Assembly: GCA_013398615.1 (NCBI GenBank)
Contig: VZSR01000170.1
Location: 746,896 to 810,895 of the forward strand
From: Brachypodius melanocephalos
Taxonomy: Eukaryota > Chordata > Aves > Passeriformes > Pycnonotidae
Reading direction: 5' to 3'
DNA: 64,000 nucleotides
Under the pieces are notes generated by a model. The model had not been told where the DNA came from and searched no databases. It saw only the letters and a list, made by a program, of their open reading frames with translations. Of this stretch, positions 25,794 to 37,559 are shown piece after piece. A program made the translations under genes and the position numbers. Within the stretch, counting starts at the first letter, position 1, and the number at the start of each line of letters is the position of its first letter.

Positions 25794-27428
25794 GTACAAG
25801 ACCTGCAAAGACGCTAGTTTAACAAATTTATCACTTGTAACACATTAGCTTAATAGCCACATACTAATGTTTCTGGTACTTTTTCTCTCAGTATTAGTGA
25901 TAAATTGATTGCTGTATTTTTCTAACCTTTAACCAGAAGCTAAATGTTTGCATTAAAGACATTCATGTCTGATTCCAAAAACAGAAATAAAAACAAACAG
26001 CCTTGTTAACAGCGGAATTAATACAGCCGTTGTCCTGCAGAGCTCTATCCTTCATCACCACCAAACCTTTAATAAAAGTTCCAACTTTTTCCTGTCTATT
26101 TCAATGCCAAAAACCCACATAAGGCAAAGGTAATGATAATCTCAGAGACTCTGCCAGCTGCTTAAGCAGGTGACAAATGACTCTACATGTCTTTCCTCCA
26201 GTCCTAACCTTGGGTCTTTCTCCTCTTCCCAGCCCCCAAGGCCTGCAGAAACCTAATTATCTCGGAGACTCCTTTCTGAAATTAGCCAATGGCTTCAGAA
26301 GTAATTAGGTGAGAGACTGACAGACAGAACTCTGATCACCCCAGGAAGGTAGGCTATAAAAAAATTATACATAGCCTCCACCAATTGAATTGATTACTCA
26401 CACGAGAGAATTTCCCCCTGTTTAGAAGCCTGCAGAAATAGGTGTTATGGTATTTAAAAGGCCATTAGAAACACTCACATAAATCTAATCAAAGTGACTT
26501 TAGTGGGAACAGGTCCTGATCAAATATGCAACACAACACTACTCCCTTTCCAGCTCCCTTCTTCCTAATTAGTATTTTGTCATACAGAGTTCAGTGTGTT
26601 CTCATCCTGGTGGAAAATTTTAGGTGCAAGTTAAACAAAATATGCTTATATTTTCTGTATGGGTTTTGTGACAGATTTCCAGCTTACTAGTAAAACTGGT
26701 GTGAATTTTTTCTCCTACATTCAAGGAGGCATTGTGCATATTTTTCTTCAAGAAGCAAAGAAATTAATAGAGGTGAAAACTCAGTGTCATGAAAAATGGA
26801 CTCGTTTAAAATGCAAAGTCCAAAAAAACCTCATTTATATTTTTAATTTTTAAATTCCCAATTCAATTAAAGTATATATTCACATAGAGTCAGAGATAAC
26901 ATATTTGACAGAGCTTTCTTGGTGTATTGTAGAATATTTTTTTACTATGCAACTAGTTATGTAAATGGTTTAATGTTAATAAAATTAAACATTAATTGAC
27001 TTTAATTAGACTTTTATCATATAGAGGCTCAAAAAAAAAGGATTTTTTCAGCCAGTTTCTCTGCTTTAAAGAGATGGGCCACATTTTGAGAACATATTTG
27101 AATTTCCCAGTAAATTCAAAATATTTGTGCATGTCAAAACCAAAGTATATCCACACATCACACAAGAGCGAAGCTGCAAAACACTATGGAAACAATGTAG
27201 GTTCCCAGTATGGAGAACCTGGAAGTTATAAGCATATTTGCATTTTACAAAAAAAAAAAATTAAAATGCCTTTTATTTCAGAGTTTTTAAAAGTCCATGA
27301 GTTTTTAGCTGACAACAGCTAGTACAGCAACCAGAAATTTTTAAAGTGGCATCAAAACTCCAAAGGCACACGTTGTTTCCAATGTCACCAATTTTATCCA
27401 GTATGGATCTGTGCAAAACTGAATTCAG

Positions 27429-27478
27429 CCTAGGCTTCATCTTGCATGTCTTGGATGCGATGGAAGATGAGGCCTAGG
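27429..27478. repeat. Hairpin 1: inverted repeat, 15-bp arms
   Basis: The left arm cctaggcttcatctt (27429-27443) and right arm aagatgaggcctagg (27464-27478) are inverted complements with one mismatch, which is a T-G wobble on the plus strand. The 20-nt loop holds a further 4-bp inner stem (GCAT at 27444-27447, ATGC at 27455-27458). A second hairpin begins two bases away. No transposon family was recognised. Confidence 0.9.
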
Positions 27479-27479
27479 A

Positions 27480-27517
27480 TGTTTCAAGGCCTGTTGAATT
27501 TAACAGACCTTGAAACA
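27480..27517. repeat. Hairpin 2: inverted repeat, 16-bp arms, 6-nt loop
   Basis: The left arm tgtttcaaggcctgtt (27480-27495) and right arm aacagaccttgaaaca (27502-27517) are inverted complements with one mismatch, which is a G-U wobble in minus-strand RNA. The loop is GAATTT. It follows hairpin 1 with a one-base spacer. Both arms systems contain AGGCCT or its one-base variant. Confidence 0.9.
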
Positions 27518-30500
27518 ACTTCTGTCCCATACTCCTGTCCCCCTAAATACTTGAAGTTAGATGGAGAGCACCTTCTTCACAACCTTTCAGTTAGGTGATA
27601 TAGTGGGCAGAATGGCAATCGTCACCAAATTTCCTATTAAGTGCTCCCTTCCTAATAACCTGCATGATAATATTGGTCAGTTGTGCTGTTTTTTAAAGCA
27701 TGTCTTAATTTCTGGTGGTGCCGTGAAGCACCCTTGTGTTTTTCCAAATGTATAGTTATGCCCTTACATGTCTGGCAGATAATAAGCAAATACAGAGAAT
27801 TGTTCCTTCAATTAAGCTGGTGCTGGAAATAGAGACCAACGTAAACAGGAAGAGGGAATCGTGCCAAAAATTAACCTGTTTCTTAATTTCTCCATTAAGA
27901 TGTAACTGCAATCCCATCCAGTATTTATGTACTCTAATTAAAAAGACATTAGGAGAGCAAGGGCTCTGGTTCACAGCTCCAGCTCTCCTCCAACCCTCTC
28001 CCATATCTTGCAGCCATTGCTGGGACCACCAGTACATAGCTGAGAGTCTACAGGAAGAGCCTTCATGCGTGCAGGAGGGCTAACCACCATTCCTTTTGAA
28101 CCCAATGGATTTTTGTCGATCTGTTGGCTCTTCTGCCTATCAGACAAACATTTAAGAAAAGTTGCAGAGTTCAAAGCACGTTCTTTATATATTTTGGTTA
28201 TCACTAGCACCAAAATAGGCAATGCAAATATATAAGGCACAGCTTAATGCAAAGGAATTACAAAATGCTTTATTTTGGGTATGGGGAAATGCTTTTGTCT
28301 GGGAAATAGCTTTCGGTATAGGTTCTACCAATGCGTGCTGTTTTATAAAAAGTAATTCCCATGGCTTATTTGCTGTTGTTGTTGTTTATTTTTGCTTGAG
28401 AATTACACTGCAAAAGGGTATCTGAAAAGTTTCTGTCTGTTGAGTCCTAAATAAACCCCAGGTACAACTGTACAGTAACAACATTTGGTGTAGGAAAGCC
28501 AATGGATCTTTTTCCCATAAATGACTCTTTTTATTGAAAGTACGAATTCCACACATGATAAACTGTAATTAAAGAATAAAATATTGCTTTGTGTCTTAAT
28601 GTAAATACACGGCATACTACAAAAAGCACATGTGCTGTAGTGGTCCCTGACAGATCAAACATAATGTAAAACCCACATTGGAGATGATTTTTTAAAGTGG
28701 TGAATCAATAATAGCCCTCTTCCCTAATGAAGGACTAAATCCAAAGCAAAAGGTTAATATGCTGTTCTGTGTCTCATCTAGAGAAGACTTCTTCAAAGGC
28801 AGAAATTACTTGCAGAGGATCCACCACGTACTAGAGCACTAACACTTTTTGTAACTGGGACCTTATTTTGATTGTGTTATAACATTATTTTTTTGGCCAT
28901 GTTTCTATATTTTCCTTCCGATTTTTATAGAGTGCATTATGATTTGAGCACTTGACTGAGGGTAGCTTTTCCATATTTGTTATACAGTTAAGGGAGAGAA
29001 AAGGGTTGCTCTGAAATACCAACAGGAGCATGACTTCACTCAGTTGACTATATAGGGCATATTGTGGGGAAACTAATTTAAGAAATGAAATCAGATACTC
29101 AAACACTTCTAAATAGTGCTCAGGCCTCCTCAGGGATTTGGAAGGGTCCTACAATCCTTGTACTCATCAAGTCTTCAAACTGCTTAGAAATACTGGCACT
29201 TATCTCCAATGCCTACAATGCAACTCAAAAGTCTTACCTGGAAGGACAAGTAAATGGCCTTGCAGGTACCTGCTGTTGATTGCCATACACTAAATTGTGC
29301 ATCTTGTTTGATTTCCCTGAAGTAATCCATGCTGAGATTAAAACGGAAACAATTTTTTTTTCTAATAATGGCAATAAAGGAGAAAAAAGTGTCCAGCTGG
29401 AAATTTTGTTATAAACTTAGTTCAACATGCTTTCCATACAGGATGAGGAGAGGGGAGGTGAGGCAAGGAACTGAGGAATGACTTTTTTTTCAGTGTAGGA
29501 AATGCTTTTTTTCCACAATACATAGAGGAGAGTGGTAGAAACTGAACCAAACCTGCAGTTAAGGAATTTTGTCAATAAAAGACAGGCAATATATCTAATA
29601 GACAGCACTTTGTGACAGGTGATTGACATCACTTTGGTACATCTGAATACAGTTGTCCACATAGGCTGAGGACCAAGACTCCCTTATCTTAACCACAAGA
29701 CCACCCCGAGGAGACATAGCGTCACAGTCAGTTGAAAATGCTGCAGCAAGTAATTTGTTTTCTTCCTGCTCCTGCATCAGTTACCTGTTCCTGGCAGGAT
29801 TCTTGGTGGAACATTTAACACAATCTCCTGTGGTGTTGTATGTAAGGGTCCAGATTCATTAAAGACACTTAGCTAGCAGTGAGAGATCCATTCATTTAAA
29901 ACTTAGGAAAATCATCACCACAGATGAATTTGAAAATTTTGCAAATACAATCCTCCTGATGCCCAAGTAAAATACAGTTTTTCTCATAATTTAAACAGGT
30001 ATTATGCACTCTGCTTTACTAAAACAAACCCTATTCTCAATCTTTTTCATACTCCTTCTGCTATTAAACATGCCCTTCCTTTTAAGTCTTTTTAATTGAG
30101 CAAAAGATGCAATCCTATCATGACCTCAATCATCTTGTGGGGGGATGTTTCATTTAGTTTGTTGGTTTTCTTTTTTTCAGAGTAATAAAAGAAACTGCCA
30201 AATACTTCTTATGATATACTTACCTGATGCAATAGCTGCAAAATTCAAATGAGTGTCATGAAATGTCATCTTGTGAACAATTTTCATAAACTAGGACATT
30301 CAAGGATTACTCTTCATCAGAGTCTTTCCGTGATCCTTCATCACATTTTGTGAGTCTATATGCATGTAGAATACCACTGAGCTTGCAGCTAGACAGAGTT
30401 AAAAGGAGGAATGCTGTTGGACACGTCCACAAAGATTCTCAGTTGTCATCATCAAGAGACTTCATGTATTTCCTTAGCAATTACAGCACTGCTTAATTTG

Positions 30501-31456
30501 CACAGAGGCTCAAATGCCTCCCCAGCAGAACTGCCTGCGCCCGAGGCTCTCACTGGCTACTATGAAGTGAAGAACTTTAAACAGAAAGGATATGTCCTCA
30601 TGAAACTGGAAGAACATAATGGCCTATGACATAGATGGTTGTTCATTGAACTCTTCCTCTTCACAGAATTCAAGTTATTTGGATGATTAATAAGAAAGGA
30701 AAATGTAGAAGCAAACACTCAAACAAAAGGCCCAATCATATCAATATTTCAGTGACAGAAATAACACCAGATAAGCTTCAATGCACATTCTGGCTCCCTT
30801 TGATAATGCATAACAATTGAGAAGACTAAGCTGTGCAGGAAGATGCATACAGCAGCAGTGTGTTACGCATGCACATAATCTCACAGGTTCCTCTAGTCAG
30901 TGATTAGTGCCATAGTCATACATCCCTGTATCTCACACATTAGTGTCTACCATGGTGGCTGATTTGTGTTTTATGATGACTCAGAATTAATTCACAGTTA
31001 GAAGCTGCAGGTTTCAGAAAATGCCTTGTGAAGGTGAGTGGTTGATGCATTTCATTCTGTGCTTTGCCTAGGCATGGATACGTGCAACTGCAGTGTTAAA
31101 GTTGCCTGCTGCTCCCAGGACCTGCTTGCTAGGATCATATAATCACTAGGTCTTGATTCAGTAAGAATTCTTGGGCTGGCCATACAAAACAAACCCAACA
31201 CTGACATCAGATCCTTAGCAGGTTACAAAAAAAAGAAAAAAACCCCAAAACATAAACAACAAAAGATCACTTCAAATGAAGCTTGATTGGGTATATTCTT
31301 GAAAAGGTGCTCAAATTACCTGAACCACTTTGTTTGATCTTAAACATGGACCGGGGGCAGCTGCAACGAGCTCCGAGCTTTGGCACATTCCATTATATGA
31401 ATGGTAGTGAATTTATAATGGAATGGTATGGATGGTTTTTATAATCAGAAAAACAC

Positions 31457-31462
31457 ACTGAC
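31457..31462 (-). other. HECW1: 5' splice donor of HECW1 start exon
   Basis: The minus-strand exon ends AAG and is followed by GTCAGT. The +3 base is C instead of the usual purine, a weaker but functional class of donor. The strong exon-side AAG and the +4 to +6 AGT compensate. The intron is phase 0. Confidence 0.85.
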
Positions 31463-31489
31463 CTTAACACTACACAGGTGGAGCAGCAT
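31463..31489 (-). CDS. HECW1: HECW1 first coding segment (MLLHLCSVK)
   Basis: Twenty-seven bases encode the first nine residues of HECW1, MLLHLCSVK, then a donor site. The next exon resumes NLYQNRFLGLAAM in the same frame, reproducing the N-terminus of the long human HECW1 isoform as I recall it. The start codon sits in a moderate context (A at -3, C at +4). The exon probably starts at 31520: on the minus strand CTTTTCCCCAG precedes GAATTGATGC, giving a 58-bp exon with 31 bases of 5' leader. The residues before Met22 are hydrophobic/neutral and are not a convincing signal peptide, as expected for a cytosolic ligase. The coding segment is too short to appear as an independent ORF; it was found by recognising the peptide and the splice sites. 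Confidence 0.9.
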
Positions 31490-31514
31490 AATGACCCGCC
31501 AATTGTAAGCGCAT
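31470..31514 (-). other. Upstream ORF overlapping the HECW1 start
   Basis: Within the probable start exon an ATG at 31512-31514 opens a 14-codon frame (MRLQLAGHYAAPPV) that ends at TAG (31470-31472), 18 bases past the first base of the HECW1 ATG. It is in a different frame from HECW1 and has a poor context (T at -3, C at +4). If the exon starts at 31520 as proposed, this uORF is in the mRNA and may reduce initiation at the first HECW1 ATG. No function of the peptide itself is implied. Confidence 0.55.
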
Positions 31515-31520
31515 CAATTC

Positions 31521-31531
31521 CTGGGGAAAAG
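31521..31531 (-). other. HECW1: Probable 3' splice acceptor of HECW1 start exon
   Basis: The minus strand reads CTTTTCCCCAG, then GAATTG. It is the best acceptor-like site upstream of the start codon and implies at least one non-coding 5' exon at higher coordinates. Transcript evidence would be needed to exclude a site further upstream. Confidence 0.65.
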
Positions 31532-34500
31532 TTCAATGAGGTTAACTCAGCATGTATCCCATAACCAACATAAGCGACATTTAAAAATATTGTTTTTTCC
31601 ACCAAAGCCTGTCTTCGACAAGATTTTATTGATTTGTTCCACTGTTCGGTACCGAGTGTACCTTACCCATGTTAACAGTGTTCAACATTACATTCCAGTA
31701 GAGCTGGACGTTGTCATGCACTTCAATGCTGAAATACACGTGTTTAAAAACTAAGAACAGGATTAAGTACAATAAACTTTTCAGACTGTTTAAGATTAAG
31801 TATAATATCCATTTAACTTAGAAAGAAACTGAAAGAAAACAAAAGACTCCTACAGTGGAGTTTCATTGCAAAATTCTCACATTGAATGAGCTTAGATGGG
31901 TGCCAACTGACCAGTACTTCCTCTTCCAAGCAATTTATAGACAAACATGAACATTGCAGGAACCAGCCACGAAGGAAGCAAATTTCAGTGTACCATACTG
32001 CAGCTGACCAGACAGCCAGTTTCAGTAGCCCAATATATAGTTTGAATAGTCCAAGATTAAACTGCAAAATACCATGAACAAGATTCTGCCTCTTTACTCA
32101 GCCTCAAACAGTTTTGAAACATCCACATGCTGCAAAACTACGCAGAGAGAAAAAGGAAACAAAGAGAGATACTCAAGTCTGAATCAAGAAGAGCCGATCA
32201 GCAAGCACAGAAGGCTCTTCAAACAAGAAGTAATAAAACTGTAAAATACAATTAAGACATCCACAATTCAGCCACATCAGCAACATTTATGATGCCTACT
32301 CTTCAGCTCATTCTCCCTCCTTCTCTCTTGTGATCTGGGAATGCTGATCTTTATAGCTTCTCTAACAGCACTAGCAGGGAAAGCCCCATAGCAACCAGAA
32401 AATTTGATATCCCCCATCTCCTCACATCACACACCTCTGGAGACTCTTTGCCCACCCTTCTACTCATCCCCACCATCAGTTTCTGCTGTGCATTCAACAA
32501 CAGCTGAGAAGCGTTAAAATAACATGATTGACACCATTACCAAAATTGTCAATTCATCAAGAGCACAAAAATGAAGAAGAGAACCAAAGGCTTTGGTTTC
32601 AGGAACATGCTCAACTGTTCAGAAATGTTCAGCTGAAAAAAAAATTATAAAACAAAACAATGCCCTTCGATTGTACTCCCCTGTTATTAAAAGACTTTCA
32701 AAACATGTAATAGCCATGAAATTAGACAAAATAAAAGTATGCATTGCTTTGTCATCTCTCTGTCTTTCACAAGCCATTAAATCTCATGGACATAATCCAT
32801 TTTAGCCCCAAATTTACCAACTGCCTATAGTCTGGTAGCCCTTTGCTTTTACTGAAAAAGAGTATTTACACTGGAAATAAAGCAGGGTGATCCCAAAGTT
32901 GGGCAAGGAGCCACATCATCTTTAAAGGCAATCTCAGAGAAGTTAATCCACACTTTTTTCAGCTGTCTGTTAGAAGCACACACAGCAAACTCTTCCAAAT
33001 AGCTGAACTGTAAATCCTCTTCTCACAACCAGTCACCACGAATTTTCTACAGCCACACAGAAGCTGGTTTCAGACTTAGTAGCTTCGCACATAACAAAAA
33101 TTAATAGACTACATTATGCCACATACAGTGGAGACATTCCATTCTCTACTTTCTGTGATTTGGGATAAAAGCACAGGCACAGGTCTCTTCCTAAGCCAGT
33201 TCTAAGGCAGCTTTCATAGAAAGTTTCATTCTCACAGACAATGTGAAAACCCCATAGCTTCACTCCTGCCTCCAGAGTCATCCACAACACACCAGCAGGT
33301 TATGCAGAGCGGGGATGCTGCAAGACCACTCTGAAAAGAGGAAGTGCTTCCAGACTTGCACCCCATCTGCCTCCTGCTGTGCCAGACAACATAACTCCAA
33401 GGTATTGCAATACATTTTCTCACTCCTCCTTCCTCAAAGCATCTCAGCATTACAAACCTCAATTCAAGTCGCTCAGTTTGTGAATGGCAAGCAAAAATAA
33501 ACCAGTGTGCTTATGCACCTAAACTGCCTGGCTCACATATCACACAAAACCTGTACTGAGTCACAGAAAGCATTTTTTGCACAGAGGCAGAATGCGTTGT
33601 GATCCCTTCACACATTTAGTCCAGAAAGAATGACGTTGCTCAGGGTTTATGGCAAACCTGACAGAAAGCCCTGCTGCTATCCCCCCAGCCAGCCAGGAAC
33701 ACCCCATGAGCCATACTGTGGCTGGGCCTCTGTCCTCTGTGCTGTATTCATCTCCTGCTCCAGGGCAAGTGGCAGGTGTGCCTGTATGCATTCACACTTT
33801 ACCAGCAATATAGGAGAAGTGCTATCTTACATATGGATAGATTTACTCTGGGGTACATTTATATTAAATTACATGCTTCAGAATCGTAATGATATTTGAA
33901 GTGCACTTCAGGTAAATTGGAGAGTCTATGATCAGAAAGACTATCATTGCTCAGATGAACACTGTTTTCTGTATTTGTTTGTTGGCGGTCTCTGGTCAAC
34001 TACAAACCACTGTCTTTACATTCAGATTGCATGTTTCCTGGCACTTTAGTTTGGGTTTCACACAGCTCTCATACAGCATTTGTACATCTCAGTCCATGAC
34101 TGGGTCTGCCAGTTGCTATTGCAATGAAAGTCTAAACAGCACTTATTTCAATAAATGCATATGCAAACATATCATCTCAAGGGCCCGGAAAATCAGGAGT
34201 ATTATGTTTAGAACCTGTGCAATAAAGAGGTGAAAGAAACAGACTAAGGAATACAGGAGTTGTGTTGCTTGTTTTGAGACTCCTACAGCCTATGTACACA
34301 TTCATTTTCTGTCTGGGAACAAGAGTTTGTCAACAAAATCAGCCCTGCTCAGAGGATGAGTAGTTTCTTCTTAGATCTCCATATGAGATTATCATGATCC
34401 AGAAGAAAAGTAGGGAGAAGACTCCACTCAGCAGTGGAGTTTTCTTAAGCTATTTCTCCTTCTGGAAATAAAGCAAACCGAAGTTGATTCAATTGATGTT

Positions 34501-36447
34501 TACAACTTCCCTGATTTCTATTTTTATCTCTCTCACCTTACCTAACACCTTCTCTTTGCTCACCCATCATTTAACATTAAGGTTTCTTGTTTGCGCTGAT
34601 AAGTTCAGCTATACCTCAATCCTTTCCCCTTCAGTTTTCTTATCCATCTCCTTAGTTTCTGCTATTATTCTATCTTTTCCTTCTTTCCCTCCACATTTCA
34701 TTTCTTTCAGGTTTGTCCCCCTCCCTGCAGAAGCCATTGCTGGTCTCCGCAGCTGACACTTGATCCTCCTATCCTAGCTTTTAAGTAGTCTCTGTGCACC
34801 TTTGCTTTTCTCCAGTTTATCATGCAAGTATGTTAACATAATCTTTATGCATGCCATGTCCTGCCTAAAGCAATCTGAAGACGCATATCCTGCTGGTAGC
34901 TGCCATTTTGCTTCAAATCCCTATCTCAAAAACACTTTTTGCGAAAAAACCCTGATCACAGTAACTGGAATGCAAACAACTAAAACCAGTATCTCTTAAA
35001 TCTCTGCATGTTTATGCACATATCTGCTTGTACCTGTTTACATTTCTGCTGCATCCTGGCCTCTGGCTGCAGCCCATGCTTCCCATACTGCTTCCCCTTA
35101 ACCCTTGGGATAGTTTGTACAGCAATTACCCCAACGGGTCTCCAGCCAAGATGTGCAGAATGAGCTAGTAAAGCTCCTGAGCCACTTCGGATGAGATGGA
35201 GCTCCACAAGCAGCCATACTAACAGAACACAGAACGTGCTTTTCTGTCAATAAACAATCCTGTTAACGATGACAGAAGAGTAGGTTTGTTTGTACAGCAG
35301 ATATGCTTTTCTGTCCCTCTGTTGCTCCCCTTCTTCATTTGCCCCTCCCACCATCAGCCTCAATTACCTGCTGCACGGTTTAAGTACTGTCTTTGCATTG
35401 AAGTCATTGGAACATCATCAAAGAGATCAGAATTACGTGGGTTTTTTTTAAACTTCCACAGATTGGTTTTTAAAGGTTTTTCAGTTTTTATAAAGGTCAG
35501 AGAAAGATAGGTAGCAGCAGTTATTTATGTTAGAAGTGTTTGTTCCTTCTACCTCAGTAAGTACAAATACGTAAGACAAACTCCTGCATTTTTCAGGTTT
35601 GGTAATTACACCTGCCAGCTGAAGCTACTAGAGCAGGAAATATATAAAATCCCTTAAAATAAATGCATGGTTTTGTGACTGCAAGATAAATACTAGCAAA
35701 TTCTCATGTGTAAATTAGCTAAATAACTCACAAGCCAGTATACAAATTAAACATTTTCTTTTCCCTTCAGAAGACAAAAAGAATGCAATATCATTAGAAA
35801 AATAATTAATATGTTAATTGAGGATTTTAATTGCCCAGAGACAAACCTCGGTTGCATCAAAATCTGGCTCAAAATCAGTTACATCTGTTGTGGAAAGCAC
35901 TCCAACGTTCTCAAGTAAAGGCATAAAATCTTGTACATATTAATACAAAATGAAAACACTGATTGTTTTACACCAAAGGCAAATTAAAAAGATAGCAATA
36001 TCTTCATGCCATTTTCAGGTGGGATCTTCCATTTGCTAATTTGCAAATCTACCACATTGTTCTCAATTTGCAGCCCAGTTTTTGAAGTCATCAGACAGTA
36101 ATGGTCTTCTCTCCAGGCCTCAGATGGAGGGGAGAGTGAGGGCCATAGAACTATACCATGAGATAAAGTTTTCTGTCTCATGGGTGTCATAAAATCAAGA
36201 CTATGAGGTGGACAAGGAAACCTAAATTCTTGAACAACGGTTTTTCGCAATCTAAATTCAAAAGGCCTGACCATGACCTTCCCTGTTTCCTACACTTGAT
36301 GACAGTGAAGGGTGGGGCCTGAGAGATGTGTCAAGGGGGCTTCACCCATGAATAACCTGCTGGAGTCCAGCTCCGTGCAGTCACAACCAGATCCAGCCTT
36401 TGTCAGCCAGCTGTGCCATGGATGATTTGTGTGGGTGGGCTCTGAAC

Positions 36448-36547
36448 NNNNNNNNNNNNNNNNNNNNNNNNNNNNNNNNNNNNNNNNNNNNNNNNNNNNN
36501 NNNNNNNNNNNNNNNNNNNNNNNNNNNNNNNNNNNNNNNNNNNNNNN
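36448..36547. other. Assembly gap (100 N)
   Basis: Exactly 100 N. Both flanks (about 36290-36447 and 36548-36720) are somewhat GC-richer than their surroundings and may belong to an unrecognised repeat. Confidence 0.99.
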
Positions 36548-37559
36548 GAAGAGGAAGGTTGTTACTGGTAATGCTGACATGGATAAGGAGGGCACTGGAC
36601 ACTGAAAGGCAACTGCCACTCTTTAGAGGCCCTATGTGCCTGGAGGAGGGATGCCAAGAAGGACTGAAGAGTTTCCCTCTTATTGCCCACCTGTAACCAT
36701 CTGAGACTGCCAGTGTGACTGATGACATCATTCAAATACAAAAGAATGCTTTTTTAATTTTAGTTTTAAAAGAAACTATGTAAAACAGTCCTCTAGCACA
36801 CAGGTGGTAGGCAGTTTGCAAAACTGGTGCAATGAGTATAAAATGTCAGACTGTATCCACTCAGTTACAGAATCTCAGCATTTTGATGGAAGCTCAGTGT
36901 CACAAGACAGGCCCTTGCATGTATCTGAATGTGATTGGAGATATCAGCAGGCAGAGCAAGACTAGAGAAAAATTTGTTATCACTAATCCTGTCCAGAGGA
37001 CTTTGAGAAAAAGAAATCTGTACATCCCATATAACATGGGATTTTATGAGCTAAAATTTTAGGTTTGAATTATGCTTGAAAACTAGTTGGTAGTGAATTT
37101 CAAGACCAACTGAGCTCTTCTCTCATAAACAACTTTCAGAAAGGATAAAGTGATAAACTATCTATGAACCTGTTACCCATGGCTGAAGTGTGTTTTGTAT
37201 CCCATACAAACACAGACAGTGAGTGTATTTAATAGAGGATTCGTGCAGCATGGTTTCAGTGGAACAAGGGAACATGACAGCAAGCAGCAATGAGCAATTT
37301 TCCTGGTTTGGAAGAGTTCTTATTTGCCTGACAGTGCTTTGGGCTCAGATCCAAATGTTCTATGTCCAAAAATGGCCAACCTTTCCACCACACCAATGTC
37401 ACCTCCACTTACTGGTTTCTCGAAGTCTGTATTTTTTCCATGGTGATCTGCTGGCTCTGTCCATCTCAGCCTATGGCTCTGGTTTCACTTTGGCTTTCCT
37501 CCAGGCTGCAGTTGCTGAAATCAGCCCCTCTATGCTCCAGGAAAAGCATTTGTAACCAA

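Larger units (their letters stand above)
12787..31456 (-). other. HECW1: HECW1 intron between the two visible coding exons
   Basis: With its splice signals the intron spans 12767-31462 (18,696 bp). It holds no exon I can support. Recognisable contents: a homopurine tract (14334-14394), a G-run cluster (16305-16351), a T-18 run (21139-21156), an LTR-type repeat on the opposite strand (24822-25793) and two adjacent hairpins (27429-27517). Segments near 13960-14235 and 18600-18830 have the even, repeat-free texture of conserved non-coding DNA, but this cannot be tested here. In the remainder I see only unique AT-rich sequence. Confidence 0.85.

Noticed and set aside
31393..31605. 70-codon minus-strand frame overlapping the HECW1 start exon
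   Set aside because: It is in a different frame from MLLHLCSVK, crosses both proposed splice sites and matches nothing known.
36290..36731. Open frames of about 100 codons across the gap at 36448
   Set aside because: About a third of each consists of N; they are artefacts of translating the gap.
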